A DNA stretch of 64,000 nucleotides from Vibrio sp. HDW18 (GCF_011306175.1 NZ_CP049913.1:2418001-2482000); one strand, 5' to 3'; positions 1-10,520 are shown, numbered from the stretch's first letter. The notes: generated from the letters alone by a model not told the origin. Made by a program: numbers and translations.

Positions 1-2
1 GT

Positions 3-965
3 GATTGGATTGCCGATCGCCTCAGTGGCCACTCAATTCAGAAATTGGGTCTGCCTGACTATGCGGATAAACTGCGTATTGTGTGCTCGAAGAAATCGCA
101 TTTCACCGTGCAAAAATCCGCATCTTGGATGGGACTGGGCGAGAAAGCCATTCTGGCGGTTGATGCATTGCCAAACGGCACGATGGATGTGAGTCAGTTG
201 GAAGCGGTTGTTACACAAGCAAAAGCGGAAGGTCTCATTCCGTTTGCGATTGTGGGAACTGCAGGTACGACCGATCACGGTGCGATCGATGATTTAGCGA
301 CGATTGCTGATGTTGCAGAAAAACACACACTGTGGATGCACGTTGACAGTGCTTATGGTGGTGCGTTAATCCTTAGCAGCCATAAAGATCGTCTAACTGG
401 GATTGAGCGTGCGCAATCGATCAGTGTCGATTTCCATAAGCTGTTTTTCCAAACCATTAGCTGTGGCGCGTTGTTGCTTAAAGACAAGCATAACTTTAAG
501 TACCTGCTACATCATGCAGACTACTTAAACCGTGAGCATGATACGTTGCCAAACTTGGTGGATAAGTCGATTTCAACCACCAAACGTTTTGATGCGCTAA
601 AAGTGTTTATGACCATGCAAAACGTCGGCCCGCAACAACTGGGTGCGATGTATGATCATTTGTTGGCTCAAACGCTAGAGGTGGCGGAATTGGTGCGTCA
701 GCATCCAAGCTTTGAACTGTTAGCCGAACCTTCACTATCGACGGTATTGTTCCGCACGGTCAATGAGAAGGCGTCCGATCTGGATGAGCTTAATAAAGTG
801 GTGCGTCTACAGGCATTGGTGCGCGGTGTAGCCGTGCTGGGTGAAACGATTGTGGATGGCAAAACCGCTTTAAAATTCACCATATTGAACCCATGCTTGC
901 AGATGTCGGATTTCGAATCGCTACTGGCGAAAATTGAAACGCTAACCGCTGAACTAGCGAACTAA
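3..965 (+). CDS. L-2,4-diaminobutyrate decarboxylase, C-terminal part (5' end outside window)
   Basis: This is the C-terminal part of a group II PLP-dependent decarboxylase that converts L-2,4-diaminobutyrate to 1,3-diaminopropane for norspermidine synthesis. The frame is open from base 3, so the gene starts outside the window and the first internal ATG (base 45) is not the start. The motif SVDFHKLFF carries the expected PLP lysine, encoded at 438-440, and HVDSAYGGAL upstream contains the conserved cofactor Asp. In V. cholerae the enzyme is a fusion with the diaminobutyrate aminotransferase; that half would lie to the left and cannot be seen. The gene is followed after 13 bases by carboxynorspermidine dehydrogenase, so the two are probably cotranscribed. 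Family identity rests on these motifs and on the context. Confidence 0.9.
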   Translation, partial: DWIADRLSGHSIQKLGLPDYADKLRIVCSKKSHFTVQKSASWMGLGEKAILAVDALPNGTMDVSQLEAVVTQAKAEGLIPFAIVGTAGTTDHGAIDDLATIADVAEKHTLWMHVDSAYGGALILSSHKDRLTGIERAQSISVDFHKLFFQTISCGALLLKDKHNFKYLLHHADYLNREHDTLPNLVDKSISTTKRFDALKVFMTMQNVGPQQLGAMYDHLLAQTLEVAELVRQHPSFELLAEPSLSTVLFRTVNEKASDLDELNKVVRLQALVRGVAVLGETIVDGKTALKFTILNPCLQMSDFESLLAKIETLTAELAN

Positions 966-978
966 AGGTAAAGGAATT

Positions 979-2223
979 ATGTCTATTCTACAGATTGGTG
1001 CAGGCGGTGTTGGTTGGGTAGTGGCACATAAAGCTGCACAAAACAACGACGTACTGGGTGATATTACGATTGCATCTCGCTCGATTGCGAAGTGTGAAAA
1101 AATCATTGAGTCGATTAAAGGTAAAAACAACCTGAAAGACTCGACCAAGAAACTAGAAGCGCGTCAGGTTAACGTTGATGATAGCGAATCATTGGTGCAA
1201 CTGATTAATCAAGTTAAGCCGGATTTAGTCATCAATGCTGGGCCACCTTGGGTCAATGTTGCGATTATGCAAGCTTGCTACCAAGCCAAAGTATCTTATT
1301 TAGACACTTCAGTTTCGGTCGACTTATGCTCCGAAGGCCAGCAAGTTCCTGAAGCGTATGACGCACAATGGGCGTTTCGTGACAAATTTAAGCAAGCAGG
1401 GATCACCGCGATTTTAAGCGCGGGGTTTGATCCCGGTGTGGTCAGTGTATTTGCTGCCTACGCGGCCAAATATTTGTTTGACGAAATCGACACCATTGAT
1501 GTGTTGGACATTAATGCGGGCGATCATGGCAAGAAATTCGCCACCAACTTTGACCCTGAAACCAACTTGTTGGAAATTCAAGGAGACTCCATCTATTGGG
1601 ATCAAGGCGAGTGGCAGCGTGCCGCTTGCCACACTCGTATGCTGGAGTTTGATTTTCCTAAATGTGGCAAATTCAAAGTTTACTCAATGTCGCACGACGA
1701 ATTGCGCTCGTTAAAAGAGTTTATTCCGGCTAAGCGTATTGAGTTTTGGATGGGTTTTGGCGATCGCTACCTCAATTATTTCAATGTGATGCGCGATATC
1801 GGTTTGTTAAATCCAGCGCCGTTGACCTTGCAAGATGGTACGGTGGTTAAGCCGCTACAGGTGTTAAAAGCCATGTTGCCCGATCCCACTTCGTTGGCTC
1901 CGGGCTATACAGGCCTGACTTGTATTGGTACTTGGGTGCAAGGTAAAAAAGATGGTCAAGCACGTAGTGTATTTATCTACAACCATGCTGATCATCAAGT
2001 GGCCTATCAGGATGTTGAGCATCAAGCGATTGCTTACACCACAGGTGTGCCAGCCATCACCGCTGCGTTACAGTTTTTCCGTGGCGAATGGGCGGAGCCT
2101 GGGGTCTTTAACATGGAGCAGTTGAATCCGGATCCTTTCCTGGAAACCATGCCTACGCTTGGTCTCAACTGGGATGTGATGGAACTTGAACCTGGCCAAC
2201 CGGATATTCAAATTTTGCAATAA
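979..2223 (+). CDS. Carboxynorspermidine dehydrogenase (synthase)
   Basis: This cytoplasmic enzyme of 414 residues belongs to the saccharopine dehydrogenase family. It joins L-aspartate semialdehyde to diaminopropane and reduces the Schiff base with NADPH to give carboxynorspermidine. The N-terminus has a Rossmann dinucleotide site (IGAGGVGWVVAHKAA, about residues 6-20), and NAGPPW at about residue 86 is typical of the family. An AAGGA ribosome site precedes the ATG. The gene lies between the diaminobutyrate decarboxylase and nspC, which matches the established V. cholerae norspermidine gene order. The product feeds NspC. Norspermidine matters in vibrios for biofilm signalling through NspS/MbaA, which are not in this window. 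Confidence 0.93.
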   Translation: MSILQIGAGGVGWVVAHKAAQNNDVLGDITIASRSIAKCEKIIESIKGKNNLKDSTKKLEARQVNVDDSESLVQLINQVKPDLVINAGPPWVNVAIMQACYQAKVSYLDTSVSVDLCSEGQQVPEAYDAQWAFRDKFKQAGITAILSAGFDPGVVSVFAAYAAKYLFDEIDTIDVLDINAGDHGKKFATNFDPETNLLEIQGDSIYWDQGEWQRAACHTRMLEFDFPKCGKFKVYSMSHDELRSLKEFIPAKRIEFWMGFGDRYLNYFNVMRDIGLLNPAPLTLQDGTVVKPLQVLKAMLPDPTSLAPGYTGLTCIGTWVQGKKDGQARSVFIYNHADHQVAYQDVEHQAIAYTTGVPAITAALQFFRGEWAEPGVFNMEQLNPDPFLETMPTLGLNWDVMELEPGQPDIQILQ

Positions 2224-2249
2224 CCGATATCCAAACAGTTATAACTTCC

Positions 2250-2284
2250 AACAGCTATATCCATAATGGTTATAGCTGTTTTTC
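2250..2284 (+). terminator. Hairpin between the dehydrogenase gene and nspC
   Basis: The arms AACAGCTATA (2250-2259) and TATAGCTGTT (2271-2280) pair perfectly over 10 bp and are followed by a short T-run. This is a rho-independent terminator shape inside what looks like one pathway operon. It would lower readthrough into nspC, or nspC may have its own promoter within 2285-2330. Confidence 0.7.
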
Positions 2285-2323
2285 CATTTTGGCTACCGTT
2301 GAGCCGCGATGGAAATCGCGTAG

Positions 2324-3472
<1,149 letters not shown>

Positions 3473-3575
3473 CCTTATTTAAATCGCTTCATTTAAATCG
3501 CTTAGTCGGTGATGAAAAGAGAGCGGCAAGTGAGCTATGGCTGGCTTGCTGTGATTATCGGTCAGCTCACTCGCC

Positions 3576-3604
3576 AATAGCCGTGATTAATCACGGCTAT
3601 TTTA
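3576..3604 (+). terminator. Rho-independent terminator after nspC
   Basis: The arms AATAGCCGTGAT and ATCACGGCTATT pair over 12 bp with a two-base centre (TA) and run into TTTA. It lies about 100 bases beyond the nspC stop codon and reads as a plus-strand terminator. Confidence 0.8.
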
Positions 3605-3626
3605 TCGCGCTATACCTTTATCGCGC

Positions 3627-3671
3627 TATCCCCTTGCTACTTGAAGCTGCAGCTCCAAGTGGTTTGGGGAT
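3627..3671. repeat. Short ERIC-like palindromic element
   Basis: This imperfect palindrome starts TATCCCCTTGCTACTTGAAG, continues through CTGCAG and returns as CTCCAAGTGGTTTGGGGAT. Both ends match the ends of the longer element at 15435-15562, but the central ~85 bases are absent. It looks like an internally deleted copy of a dispersed non-coding repeat. It sits between nspC and the 3' end of the OmpA-like gene. Confidence 0.65.
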
Positions 3672-3690
3672 CGATTACTTCGGCATTCAA

Positions 3691-4347
3691 CTATTTAGCC
3701 AGCGTGGTGAAGATAGTCCACTCAAGTAGTGGCTCCTCCTGATCACCGACCACGGTCGCAACCACGCGACGGTTACGCGCTTGGCTCACCTCATCGTCAC
3801 CTTCAGCAGCTAACACGCTATTGCCGTAGCCAACGATTTTAATTCGCTTGGCGCTAACCCCATCACTGATCAACTGATCACGTACCGCTTCTGATCGCTG
3901 TTTAGATAAGGCTAAATTATGGGCTTGGCTACCCAGTTGACTGGCATAGCCTTGCAGTTCAATCGATGTGGTCGGGTAGGCTTGCAAAAAATCCGCCATT
4001 TCGCGTATCTGACTTAAAAATACCGCCTCAATGCCTGGAGAGTTATTGGCAAACAGAATATATAGTTGTTTGGTGTGTGATGTATTCACCATGCTGCCAC
4101 AACCATGATTATCGATCTCAGAGCCCTCTGGAGTATCAGGACAGCGATCGCGCGCATTAATGACACCATCATCGTCATTATCTTGCAGATCGGCGACTTG
4201 ATTGGCGAGCGGAATGGGCAGATAAGCAAACTCATCCTGTTGATTTTGCAGATCTGGATTGGCAAATGCAGCCGTTGTCACACTACAAGACAGCACTAGG
4301 GCAACCGTGCTGACAAATTGTGTTACGGCCGATGATGTAATTGACAT
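3691..4347 (-). CDS. OmpA-family envelope protein with calcium-type repeat
   Basis: This 218-residue exported protein has a hydrophobic signal sequence (about residues 8-30, cleavage near AFA). It is followed by an acidic thrombospondin-type-3-like stretch (DNDDDGVINARDRCPDTPEG) and a C-terminal OmpA domain (LQGYASQLGS, LSKQRSEAVRDQL, IVGYG) of the peptidoglycan-binding class. I place the start at the ATG whose last base pair is 4347, one base after the stop of the TolC-like gene. A longer reading would overlap that gene and would not begin with a signal peptide. There is no lipobox. In V. cholerae the equivalent gene (VC1622) sits with VC1621 beside the giant adhesin frhA, so it may assist adhesin secretion or anchoring. 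That role is inferred. Confidence 0.82.
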   Translation of the reverse strand: MSITSSAVTQFVSTVALVLSCSVTTAAFANPDLQNQQDEFAYLPIPLANQVADLQDNDDDGVINARDRCPDTPEGSEIDNHGCGSMVNTSHTKQLYILFANNSPGIEAVFLSQIREMADFLQAYPTTSIELQGYASQLGSQAHNLALSKQRSEAVRDQLISDGVSAKRIKIVGYGNSVLAAEGDDEVSQARNRRVVATVVGDQEEPLLEWTIFTTLAK

Positions 4348-4348
4348 A

Positions 4349-5662
4349 TTAGTACTCCACCTTAACGGTCCATTCCTGAGGGATATCGACGCGCAAAGCA
4401 TCCAGTAAGTTACCGGTTGCGTTCATTAAACGATATTTGGCGTATTGTTCCGCGTATTTGGCGTCCAGATAACCTTTGCGCGCTTCAAACAGCTCATTTT
4501 CGGTGTTGAGCAAATCGAGCAAGGTACGCTGGCTGATTTGGTACTGTTTACGATAAGCCACGACGGTTTTGGAGGTAGAGTCAACATGGTCGGCGAGAAA
4601 CTCTTTCTGTTGCAAAGTGAGATCTAATGCACTCCATGCTAAACGGAAGCCTTCTTCTACCATGCGAAAGGTTTTTTCACGTAAGTCTTTAGAGCGGTTC
4701 ATTTGATAAGCGGCACTTTTGCTGCGATCGCGGTCACTACCACCGTTATAGAGGTTATAGCGTAGGCGCAGCATGGCGGTTAATTCATCACTGCTGCCAG
4801 TGATGCCATCGGCATCGTTACGCCAACGTTGAGCGGCTTCCAAGGAAAGGGTTGGGTAGTAGGGGCCTCTCGATTGCTTGTATTGGAAGCGTGCCGCGTC
4901 GGTATCGGCCTGTGCTACTTTGATCACGGGATGATTGTCTTGTGCATGCTGCAAGCCTTTTTCTAAGGTTAGCGGGAGCGCATCTTCATCTGCCCGTGGA
5001 TATTCGAGCCCCAGTGGTTCTTGGCCGACGATACGGCGAAATTGGGTATAAGTATCAAACAGGTTATTTTGTGCAGCGAGTAAGTTACCGTGCGCTTTGG
5101 CTAAACGAGCTTCCACTTGCGTCACATCGGCCGTTGAACCAATACCGGCATCGGCGCGTTTTTTAATATCCCGATAGATGTCTTTGTGGATCGCAAGATT
5201 TTTTTCTGAGAGCGTCAAAACTTCATAGGCTTGAGTGGCATCGAGATAAATTTTGGTCACTTCCAGTGCCATGTCAGAGGCATCCGCTAATAATTGGAAT
5301 CGATCCGCTTCCGCTTCAGCTGCGGTTCTATCCATATCATTGAGGGTGGCTGCACCATCCCAAATCAGTTGAGTCAGCGTTAAGGAGGCGTCTTTACGGG
5401 TTAAATCGGTACTTTTATTGCCACTCGATTGCGCCGGATTAATGCCTTCGTAGCCAATACCCGCATCAAGATCCAGTTTGGGAAGGTAGGCACCTGATGA
5501 GGCTTTAGCATCATATAACCGACTTTTAAACTGATTAAATGATTCCTTTAACTCCGGATTGGAGGCAAGGGTGATGGCTACGGCTTGTTCTAATGTTTGC
5601 GCAGCAACCGAACTGCTTAAGGCAATCGCCAGTGCAATCACTGTTAATGTTAATCCTTTCAA
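4349..5662 (-). CDS. TolC/LapE-like outer-membrane channel protein
   Basis: This 437-residue outer membrane efflux protein of the TolC family starts with a clear signal peptide (MKGLTLTVIALAIALSSSVAAQ). It has the usual two halves of coiled-coil repeats, with NPELKES near residue 35, TRKDASLTLTQLIWDG near 87 and LDLLNTENELFEARKGYL in the second half. The family forms the outer-membrane exit duct of type I secretion systems. Its V. cholerae counterpart, VC1621, neighbours the RTX adhesin frhA. The gene is translationally close to the OmpA-like gene (1-base gap). No ABC transporter, adaptor or adhesin gene is adjacent here. Confidence 0.85.
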   Translation of the reverse strand: MKGLTLTVIALAIALSSSVAAQTLEQAVAITLASNPELKESFNQFKSRLYDAKASSGAYLPKLDLDAGIGYEGINPAQSSGNKSTDLTRKDASLTLTQLIWDGAATLNDMDRTAAEAEADRFQLLADASDMALEVTKIYLDATQAYEVLTLSEKNLAIHKDIYRDIKKRADAGIGSTADVTQVEARLAKAHGNLLAAQNNLFDTYTQFRRIVGQEPLGLEYPRADEDALPLTLEKGLQHAQDNHPVIKVAQADTDAARFQYKQSRGPYYPTLSLEAAQRWRNDADGITGSSDELTAMLRLRYNLYNGGSDRDRSKSAAYQMNRSKDLREKTFRMVEEGFRLAWSALDLTLQQKEFLADHVDSTSKTVVAYRKQYQISQRTLLDLLNTENELFEARKGYLDAKYAEQYAKYRLMNATGNLLDALRVDIPQEWTVKVEY

Positions 5663-6160
5663 AAGAACGCTCTCCCAATGTTAGCCGCTACTTTGAGCGG
5701 CTTTTCGTTCAATTCAGACTCATCATCCGGTAATAAAACGCGCCAGTCGTGATGTTGGCTGATGTCTCTGGTGAAATGTGCATAGCTGTTATGGTGTAAA
5801 TAAAACAATATCAATTGGTTGTAAAAGTGTAATTCCAAAGTGCTATAAGATCCAATTTGTAAATATTGTTGCATTAAGTTTGATGGTAATTGTGATGTTT
5901 GGTGTGTTTTTGGTGAGGGTGTAGTGATTGATTACGCACTTGATGGAGAGGATGAATGAGAATATTGTGGGCCAGCGGAGGGGGCTGTCATTGAGAGTAT
6001 CGCGGCGAACGACTCTCTCAGAGGGGATGATGCAGGGCTGAAGGTGATTGATCTTTGCCGTTCTCAGCATATTGCAGATCATCACCGCTAACGATATTGG
6101 CGAAACAGATAGGGTAACCGTTGTTGTTGCTCAATAGTGAGTTTAGTGACTCTGGCAAGG
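5663..6160. other. 498-base gene-free stretch where frhA would be expected
   Basis: No convincing reading frame is present on either strand: the short open frames lack ribosome sites and recognisable sequence. A small hairpin with arms AGCCGCT (5683-5689) and AGCGGCT (5696-5702) lies just upstream of the TolC-like gene, in its probable 5' leader. In V. cholerae the ~2250-codon adhesin gene frhA is beside these genes; no remnant of it is visible. Confidence 0.55.
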
Positions 6161-6394
6161 TTAATCTTTGCTGCGATAGATACGATCAAAGTTGGTCGCA
6201 TTCCAGCCGATCATCAAGCGATCACCAATTTTCAGTACCGGAAGACTGCGTGCGCCCAGCGCATCGAGTTCTTTGCGGCCACGCTCCATTTTGGCGTTAC
6301 ATAAGCGATATGCAATGCCTTTTGAGGCTAAATAACGCTGAGCATCTTTGCAGTGTGGGCATTTATCTTTAATGTACAAAACCACGCGTTTCAT
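6161..6394 (-). CDS. Glutaredoxin-like thiol-disulfide protein
   Basis: This is a compact 77-residue thioredoxin-fold protein with the redox motif CPHC at residues 13-16 (KDKCPHCKDA) and the cis-proline loop SLPVLKIGD. Its length and layout match small glutaredoxin-family proteins, here with CPHC in place of the classical CPYC. A GAGAG ribosome site lies upstream. It is monocistronic, facing away from the YgjP-like gene. The partner substrate cannot be told from the sequence. A methylamine-type or NrdH-like electron donor is possible. Confidence 0.82.
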   Translation of the reverse strand: MKRVVLYIKDKCPHCKDAQRYLASKGIAYRLCNAKMERGRKELDALGARSLPVLKIGDRLMIGWNATNFDRIYRSKD

Positions 6395-6562
6395 TGAACT
6401 CTCTCATCAAGCAAAAGGGCGCAAAGTGTAGCGAGAGTTACTTACGGATGCAAATCTCAGCTGATTTGAAGATACGCTGTTCACCGCTAAAGATGATTGT
6501 TAGCCAGAAATTGAGTAAACTTGCCGACCTTTTTGATCCATCAGTCAAACTGAGCGCGTGAA

Positions 6563-7075
6563 ATGAGTATTCATCCTGCATTAAAATACATTCAAGGCTA
6601 TCCAGCACATCTGGTAGAGCAAGTTGCCCAACTGATCGAAAGTGGCAAATTGGTGGCCTGGTTCGAGCAGCGCTACCCAGAGCGGCATGTGATTAAGAGT
6701 GAAAAAGCGCTGTTTGATTTCACTATGGCGCTCAAAAATCACTATATGAAGAAAACGGCACCGCTCAGTAAAGTGGTGTATGACGGAAAAATACACCTGA
6801 TCAACAATGCGCTCGGTCTACACAGTTATGTGTCGCGTCTGCATGGCAGTAAGCTTAAAGCGAAAAATGAGATCCGAATTGCCAGTGTGTTTAAACAAGC
6901 CCCTGAACCATTACTGCGTATGTTAGTTGTGCATGAATTGGCTCACTTAAAAGAAAAAGAACACAATAAAGCGTTTTATCAACTTTGTTGCCATATGGAG
7001 CCGAATTATCACCAGTTAGAACTGGATGCTCGGTTATTTATGATAGTGACCGAGCTGAAAGCTGGCAAAGTCTGA
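6563..7075 (+). CDS. YgjP-like (DUF45) zinc metallopeptidase
   Basis: The 170-residue protein contains [15 protein letters not shown], a gluzincin-like zinc site of the YgjP/DUF45 family with two histidines in HELAH and a third ligand in KEHN. No signal peptide or membrane segment is visible, so a cytoplasmic location is likely. The bacterial substrates of this family are poorly known. The gene is upstream of rlmF with 58 bases between them and may share its transcript. Confidence 0.8.
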   Translation: MSIHPALKYIQGYPAHLVEQVAQLIESGKLVAWFEQRYPERHVIKSEKALFDFTMALKNHYMKKTAPLSKVVYDGKIHLINNALGLHSYVSRLHGSKLKAKNEIRIASVFKQAPEPLLRMLVVHELAHLKEKEHNKAFYQLCCHMEPNYHQLELDARLFMIVTELKAGKV

Positions 7076-7133
7076 GTATTTTTGCGAGCCGAAAAATCTA
7101 CTCTCTACCGATAACAGTAAGTTAAGCAGCCCT

Positions 7134-8213
7134 ATGACTATAAAAAAATCCGCTCACCCCAAACGCTCATTGGCTCAGCCGACGGTAAAGCGAATTAAAC
7201 ATCCTTCGTCACCCAGCCAGCAACCAGCCAGTCCAGTGAAGTCGGGCTTACATCCACGTAATCGCCACCGTGGTCAATATGATTTCCCAGCTTTGAGCAA
7301 AATGGTACCAGAGCTCACTGCGCACATGATCAAAAATCCCCATGGTCAGTGGACTATTGATTTTGCTGATCCGCTGGCGGTAAAACGACTGAACAAAGCG
7401 TTACTCGCTTTACATTACGGTGTCACCTATTGGGATATTCCAGCCGGCTTTTTGTGCCCACCGATCCCTGGTCGAGCGGATTACATTCATCGTATTGCCG
7501 ATCTATTACAGCGCGATAATCCGCAGGTACAGTCAGCCCAAGTCACCGCGTTGGATATTGGTGTGGGGGCCAATTGTATCTATCCGATTATCGGTGTGGC
7601 TGAATATGGTTGGCGCTGGGTTGGCAGCGATATTGACCCTATCTCGATTAAACAGGCCAATGTGATTGCCCGCAGTAATCCATCGCTACACGGCAACATT
7701 GAGTGTCGGCTACAAACGGATCCGCAACGTATTTTTGAGGGCGTGATCCGCGCCGGTGAGCGCTATACGCTGACTACTTGTAATCCGCCATTCCATGCGT
7801 CATTGGCGCAAGCCGAGCAAGGTACGCGGCGTAAACAGCATAATTTACAGATCAATCGCCGCAAAAAAGGCCAGCCAATCGGCAGCGCTGCTATTGCAAA
7901 AGGACATGGAACCACAAGCGCGACCTTAAACTTTGGTGGTCAAAAAGCAGAATTATGGTGTCCCGGTGGCGAAGCGGCATTTATTGGCAAGATGGCCATG
8001 GAAAGTCGTGATTTTGCCTCGCAGGTACTGTGGTTTAGCTGTTTGATCTCGAAAGGCGATAATGTACGCGATATGCAAAAACAGCTTGAAAAACTAGGCG
8101 CTCAGGCGATACAGATCATCGAGATGGCACAAGGCCAGAAAATCAGCCGCTTTATCGCGTGGAGCTTTCAAAATGCTGAGCAACGCAAGCTGTGGTGGCA
8201 AACAACGTGCTAA
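7134..8213 (+). CDS. rlmF: 23S rRNA (adenine1618-N6)-methyltransferase
   Basis: RlmF uses S-adenosylmethionine to methylate N6 of A1618 in 23S rRNA. The 359 residues open with a basic, low-complexity tail (about 50 residues) that probably contacts RNA. This is followed by a class I methyltransferase fold: [13 protein letters not shown] binds SAM, and TCNPPFH is the NPPF catalytic motif of N6-adenine methyltransferases. [14 protein letters not shown] sequence ([10 protein letters not shown]) matches the acidic loop that binds the ribose. The protein is somewhat longer at the N-terminus than E. coli RlmF, mostly in the basic tail. Confidence 0.92.
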   Translation: MTIKKSAHPKRSLAQPTVKRIKHPSSPSQQPASPVKSGLHPRNRHRGQYDFPALSKMVPELTAHMIKNPHGQWTIDFADPLAVKRLNKALLALHYGVTYWDIPAGFLCPPIPGRADYIHRIADLLQRDNPQVQSAQVTALDIGVGANCIYPIIGVAEYGWRWVGSDIDPISIKQANVIARSNPSLHGNIECRLQTDPQRIFEGVIRAGERYTLTTCNPPFHASLAQAEQGTRRKQHNLQINRRKKGQPIGSAAIAKGHGTTSATLNFGGQKAELWCPGGEAAFIGKMAMESRDFASQVLWFSCLISKGDNVRDMQKQLEKLGAQAIQIIEMAQGQKISRFIAWSFQNAEQRKLWWQTTC

Positions 8214-8284
8214 ACTGTTGGTAACCCAAATCGGGCCCGCCATAGACTCAATCTGTTCCAAGATCCAACAGAAGGAGAGGCAAG

Positions 8285-8509
8285 ATGAGAATCGAAGATG
8301 TTCCACTCTATGCGCCCTGCCAACCACATTGGTTATGCGTACCTTTTATGAGCGTGTTTACGCTGCTACTGTTGATTGGACTCGGTTTTTTTATTCGAAT
8401 TATTTACCGCGAATATCAAAAAATTCAGCGCGCAAGCAAGGTTCGCCGCCTGCGCCGTACTCCTTATCGAGATCGTAAAGGTAGCGGTCGGCCAACCAAT
8501 ATTAAATAA
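8285..8509 (+). CDS. Small single-pass membrane protein, function unknown
   Basis: This 74-residue protein has one strongly hydrophobic segment (about residues 18-38, WLCVPFMSVFTLLLLIGLGF) followed by a very basic C-terminus (RRLRRTPYRDRKGSGR). A near-ideal ribosome site, AAGGAGAGG, precedes the ATG, which supports a real gene. The basic tail would lie on the cytoplasmic side. I do not recognise a family. It lies 71 bases after rlmF and converges on pilW. Confidence 0.65.
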   Translation: MRIEDVPLYAPCQPHWLCVPFMSVFTLLLLIGLGFFIRIIYREYQKIQRASKVRRLRRTPYRDRKGSGRPTNIK

Positions 8510-8530
8510 GTAATGAATATTAAGTAAAGA

Positions 8531-9244
8531 TTAAGAGAGTGAGGCCAGTAGCGCTTGGTATTTCTGCTTTAACGCAGGATTACCGGCGCGCTTTTCCAGT
8601 TCAATCAATAATCGAAGCGAGGCTTTTTGGTAGCCATAACGTTGATTTAAGGTCATTAAACGTAAGCGAGCAGGGGCATAATCACCCGCTTCAATTTCCA
8701 TTTTAGACAGCTGTAAGATAGAGCGCAGTCGACTAGGTTCGTGGTCAATCGCCCGCTTAAAATAGTCGCGCGCTTGCTCAGTCTTGCCGGCTTTTAAGGC
8801 GCACAATCCGGCATTTTCATAACTGGCGGAGATCAGGTAGTAATAAGGTTGCTCGACGGCGCGGCGGAAGTATTCATCGGCCGCATCATATTCGGCTTGT
8901 TTACAGGAAAAAGTACCAAAATTATTGAGTACGTTGCCATTTTTAGTGTGTTGGCTCAATGCCGTACGATACATTTTTCGTGCTGCATCATTTTCTCCCA
9001 CCGCTTCAAAATAGTGTGCCATCGAAAGCTGCGCACGGTAGTAACTTGGCGCATGTTGTAGCGCTTTTTCTAAATTTTCACGCGCTTTAATCATGTTACC
9101 ATTGTCTAAATAACCGAGACCGAGGGCGATGCGCGCTTCGGCCATTTCGGTAGGATCGCTTTGTAGAGTACGCTGTGCGGTTTCGGTGACCGTCACACAG
9201 CCACTGAGTGCGAATAGCACGCCAAATAGTAACCCTTTGTTCAT
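8531..9244 (-). CDS. pilW: Type IV pilus pilotin lipoprotein PilW/PilF
   Basis: The protein is a 237-residue lipoprotein with lipobox FALSGC (Cys at about residue 15) and a string of TPR repeats across the rest (ARIALGLGYLDNG, ARENLEKALQHAP, NNFGTFSCKQAEYD, YENAGLCALKAGK). PilW/PilF pilotins help the secretin PilQ assemble in the outer membrane for type IV pili. I chose the ATG at 9244 because AAGGAGGGG lies directly upstream and the lipoprotein signal begins there. A longer frame has no ribosome site. In this organism it probably serves the competence or MSHA pili. Confidence 0.88.
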   Translation of the reverse strand: MNKGLLFGVLFALSGCVTVTETAQRTLQSDPTEMAEARIALGLGYLDNGNMIKARENLEKALQHAPSYYRAQLSMAHYFEAVGENDAARKMYRTALSQHTKNGNVLNNFGTFSCKQAEYDAADEYFRRAVEQPYYYLISASYENAGLCALKAGKTEQARDYFKRAIDHEPSRLRSILQLSKMEIEAGDYAPARLRLMTLNQRYGYQKASLRLLIELEKRAGNPALKQKYQALLASLS

Positions 9245-9408
9245 ACACCCCTCCTTTGGACGCCACAATAATAGGCAATTCACTTGCAAGGCCGAGCAAT
9301 GTGAATGAAGTCTGCGAGTCAGTTGGCAAATAAACGCGATGCCTAGCAGGTAAGCACGGGTGAGTAGGGCGCATATTTGTTTTCAGGCGAAGATGCGCTT
9401 GGCACCTC

Positions 9409-9429
9409 AAAAGGCCGCATAGTGCGGCC
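9409..9429 (-). terminator. Rho-independent terminator of metA
   Basis: Read on the minus strand, GGCCGCA-CTA-TGCGGCC forms a 7-bp GC-rich stem followed by TTTTGAGG. It begins 8 bases after the metA stop codon. Confidence 0.85.
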
Positions 9430-9436
9430 AGCATGA

Positions 9437-10378
9437 TTATTCGTCTTTAGTGAAGTTGGCTTCACTAAACTGCTCAAGATCGTATGGCGTTTGTTGATAA
9501 ACGCAATAGTTGAGCCAATTGGCAAACAATAAATGGCCGTGGCTACGCCAACTGGCACAAGGTTTATTATCTGGGTTGTCATTGGGGTAATAGTTGATTG
9601 GCAAAGCAGGGTTGAGCCCTGCGCCTAAATCGCGCACATATTCATGATGTAGTGTCAATGCATCATATTCCGGATGTCCGGTTACAAACACATTGCGCTT
9701 ATCTTTGGTGGCGGCCAGATAGACGCCAGCCACGTCAGAGGAGGCAAGAATGTCAAGGTCAGTATGCTCAGCCAAATAGTCAGCGGCAAAGTCGGCATAG
9801 CGTGAGTGAGGGGCTAAAAAAACATCATCAAATCCGCGTAGTAGTGAATGAAATGGCTGATGAGTGGTGTGGTAGTAGACGCCAGATAATTTCTCTTCAC
9901 GAGTGCGTTTTGGCAAATTATACAGCAGCTTTAACCCCGCTTGCGCTGCCCAGCAGATGTACAACGTCGAGGTGACATGGGCTTTTGCCCAACTCATGAT
10001 GTGCTGCAGATGATCCCAATAAGCGACATCCTCAAATGGCACTAAGCCAAGTGGTGCTCCCGTAATGATCAAACCATCGAAATTGCGTGTTTTAACCAAC
10101 TCAAATTGGCGATAAAAAGTATTGAGATGTTGCTCTGGAGTATTTTTACTCGGCCGATCATCAATGCGTAGTAGCTCGATATCAATCTGCAATGGCGAGT
10201 TAGACAATAGGCGTAAAAACTGAGTTTCCGTCTCAATTTTTTTCGGCATCAAGTTTAACAGTAACACTTTGAGTGGACGGATCTCTTGCGTGGCAGCCCG
10301 CGATTCGGACATCACGAAAATGTTTTCGGCACGTAATACATCACTGGCTGGTAATTGATCGGGGATTCTAATCGGCAC
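9437..10378 (-). CDS. metA: Homoserine O-succinyltransferase
   Basis: MetA transfers a succinyl group from succinyl-CoA to L-homoserine, the first committed step of methionine synthesis. The 313 residues match the family. The catalytic cysteine is in [10 protein letters not shown] (about residue 142), and the His/Glu region follows in [27 protein letters not shown] near the N-terminus is a family signature. Three tandem MetJ boxes lie 25-48 bases upstream, so repression by MetJ with SAM is very likely. The gene is monocistronic with its own terminator. Confidence 0.96.
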   Translation of the reverse strand: MPIRIPDQLPASDVLRAENIFVMSESRAATQEIRPLKVLLLNLMPKKIETETQFLRLLSNSPLQIDIELLRIDDRPSKNTPEQHLNTFYRQFELVKTRNFDGLIITGAPLGLVPFEDVAYWDHLQHIMSWAKAHVTSTLYICWAAQAGLKLLYNLPKRTREEKLSGVYYHTTHQPFHSLLRGFDDVFLAPHSRYADFAADYLAEHTDLDILASSDVAGVYLAATKDKRNVFVTGHPEYDALTLHHEYVRDLGAGLNPALPINYYPNDNPDNKPCASWRSHGHLLFANWLNYCVYQQTPYDLEQFSEANFTKDE

Positions 10379-10402
10379 TGCTTTCTCCCTAAGCGTAGCT
10401 TT

Positions 10403-10426
10403 AGACGTCTAAACATCTAGACTTAT
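10403..10426 (-). promoter_or_regulatory. MetJ operator (three tandem met boxes)
   Basis: Three contiguous 8-base units, AGACGTCT (10403-10410), AAACATCT (10411-10418) and AGACTTAT (10419-10426), match the MetJ box AGACGTCT with 8, 5 and 5 identities. Tandem arrays of this kind are the known binding mode of the methionine repressor. Their place just upstream of metA supports the call. Confidence 0.88.
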
Positions 10427-10520
10427 AACTCAGTCGAAAATGATTGTCGATAGGAAATTAATCCAGTCAGTCAAATCAGTGGAACGGAATAGAAAGTTTT
10501 AACGCGGTGAGACACTACCG

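Noticed and set aside
5659..6085. Minus-strand open frames upstream of the TolC-like gene as small genes or an frhA remnant
   Set aside because: No ribosome sites, odd composition, and no repeat or cadherin-like sequence typical of giant adhesins.
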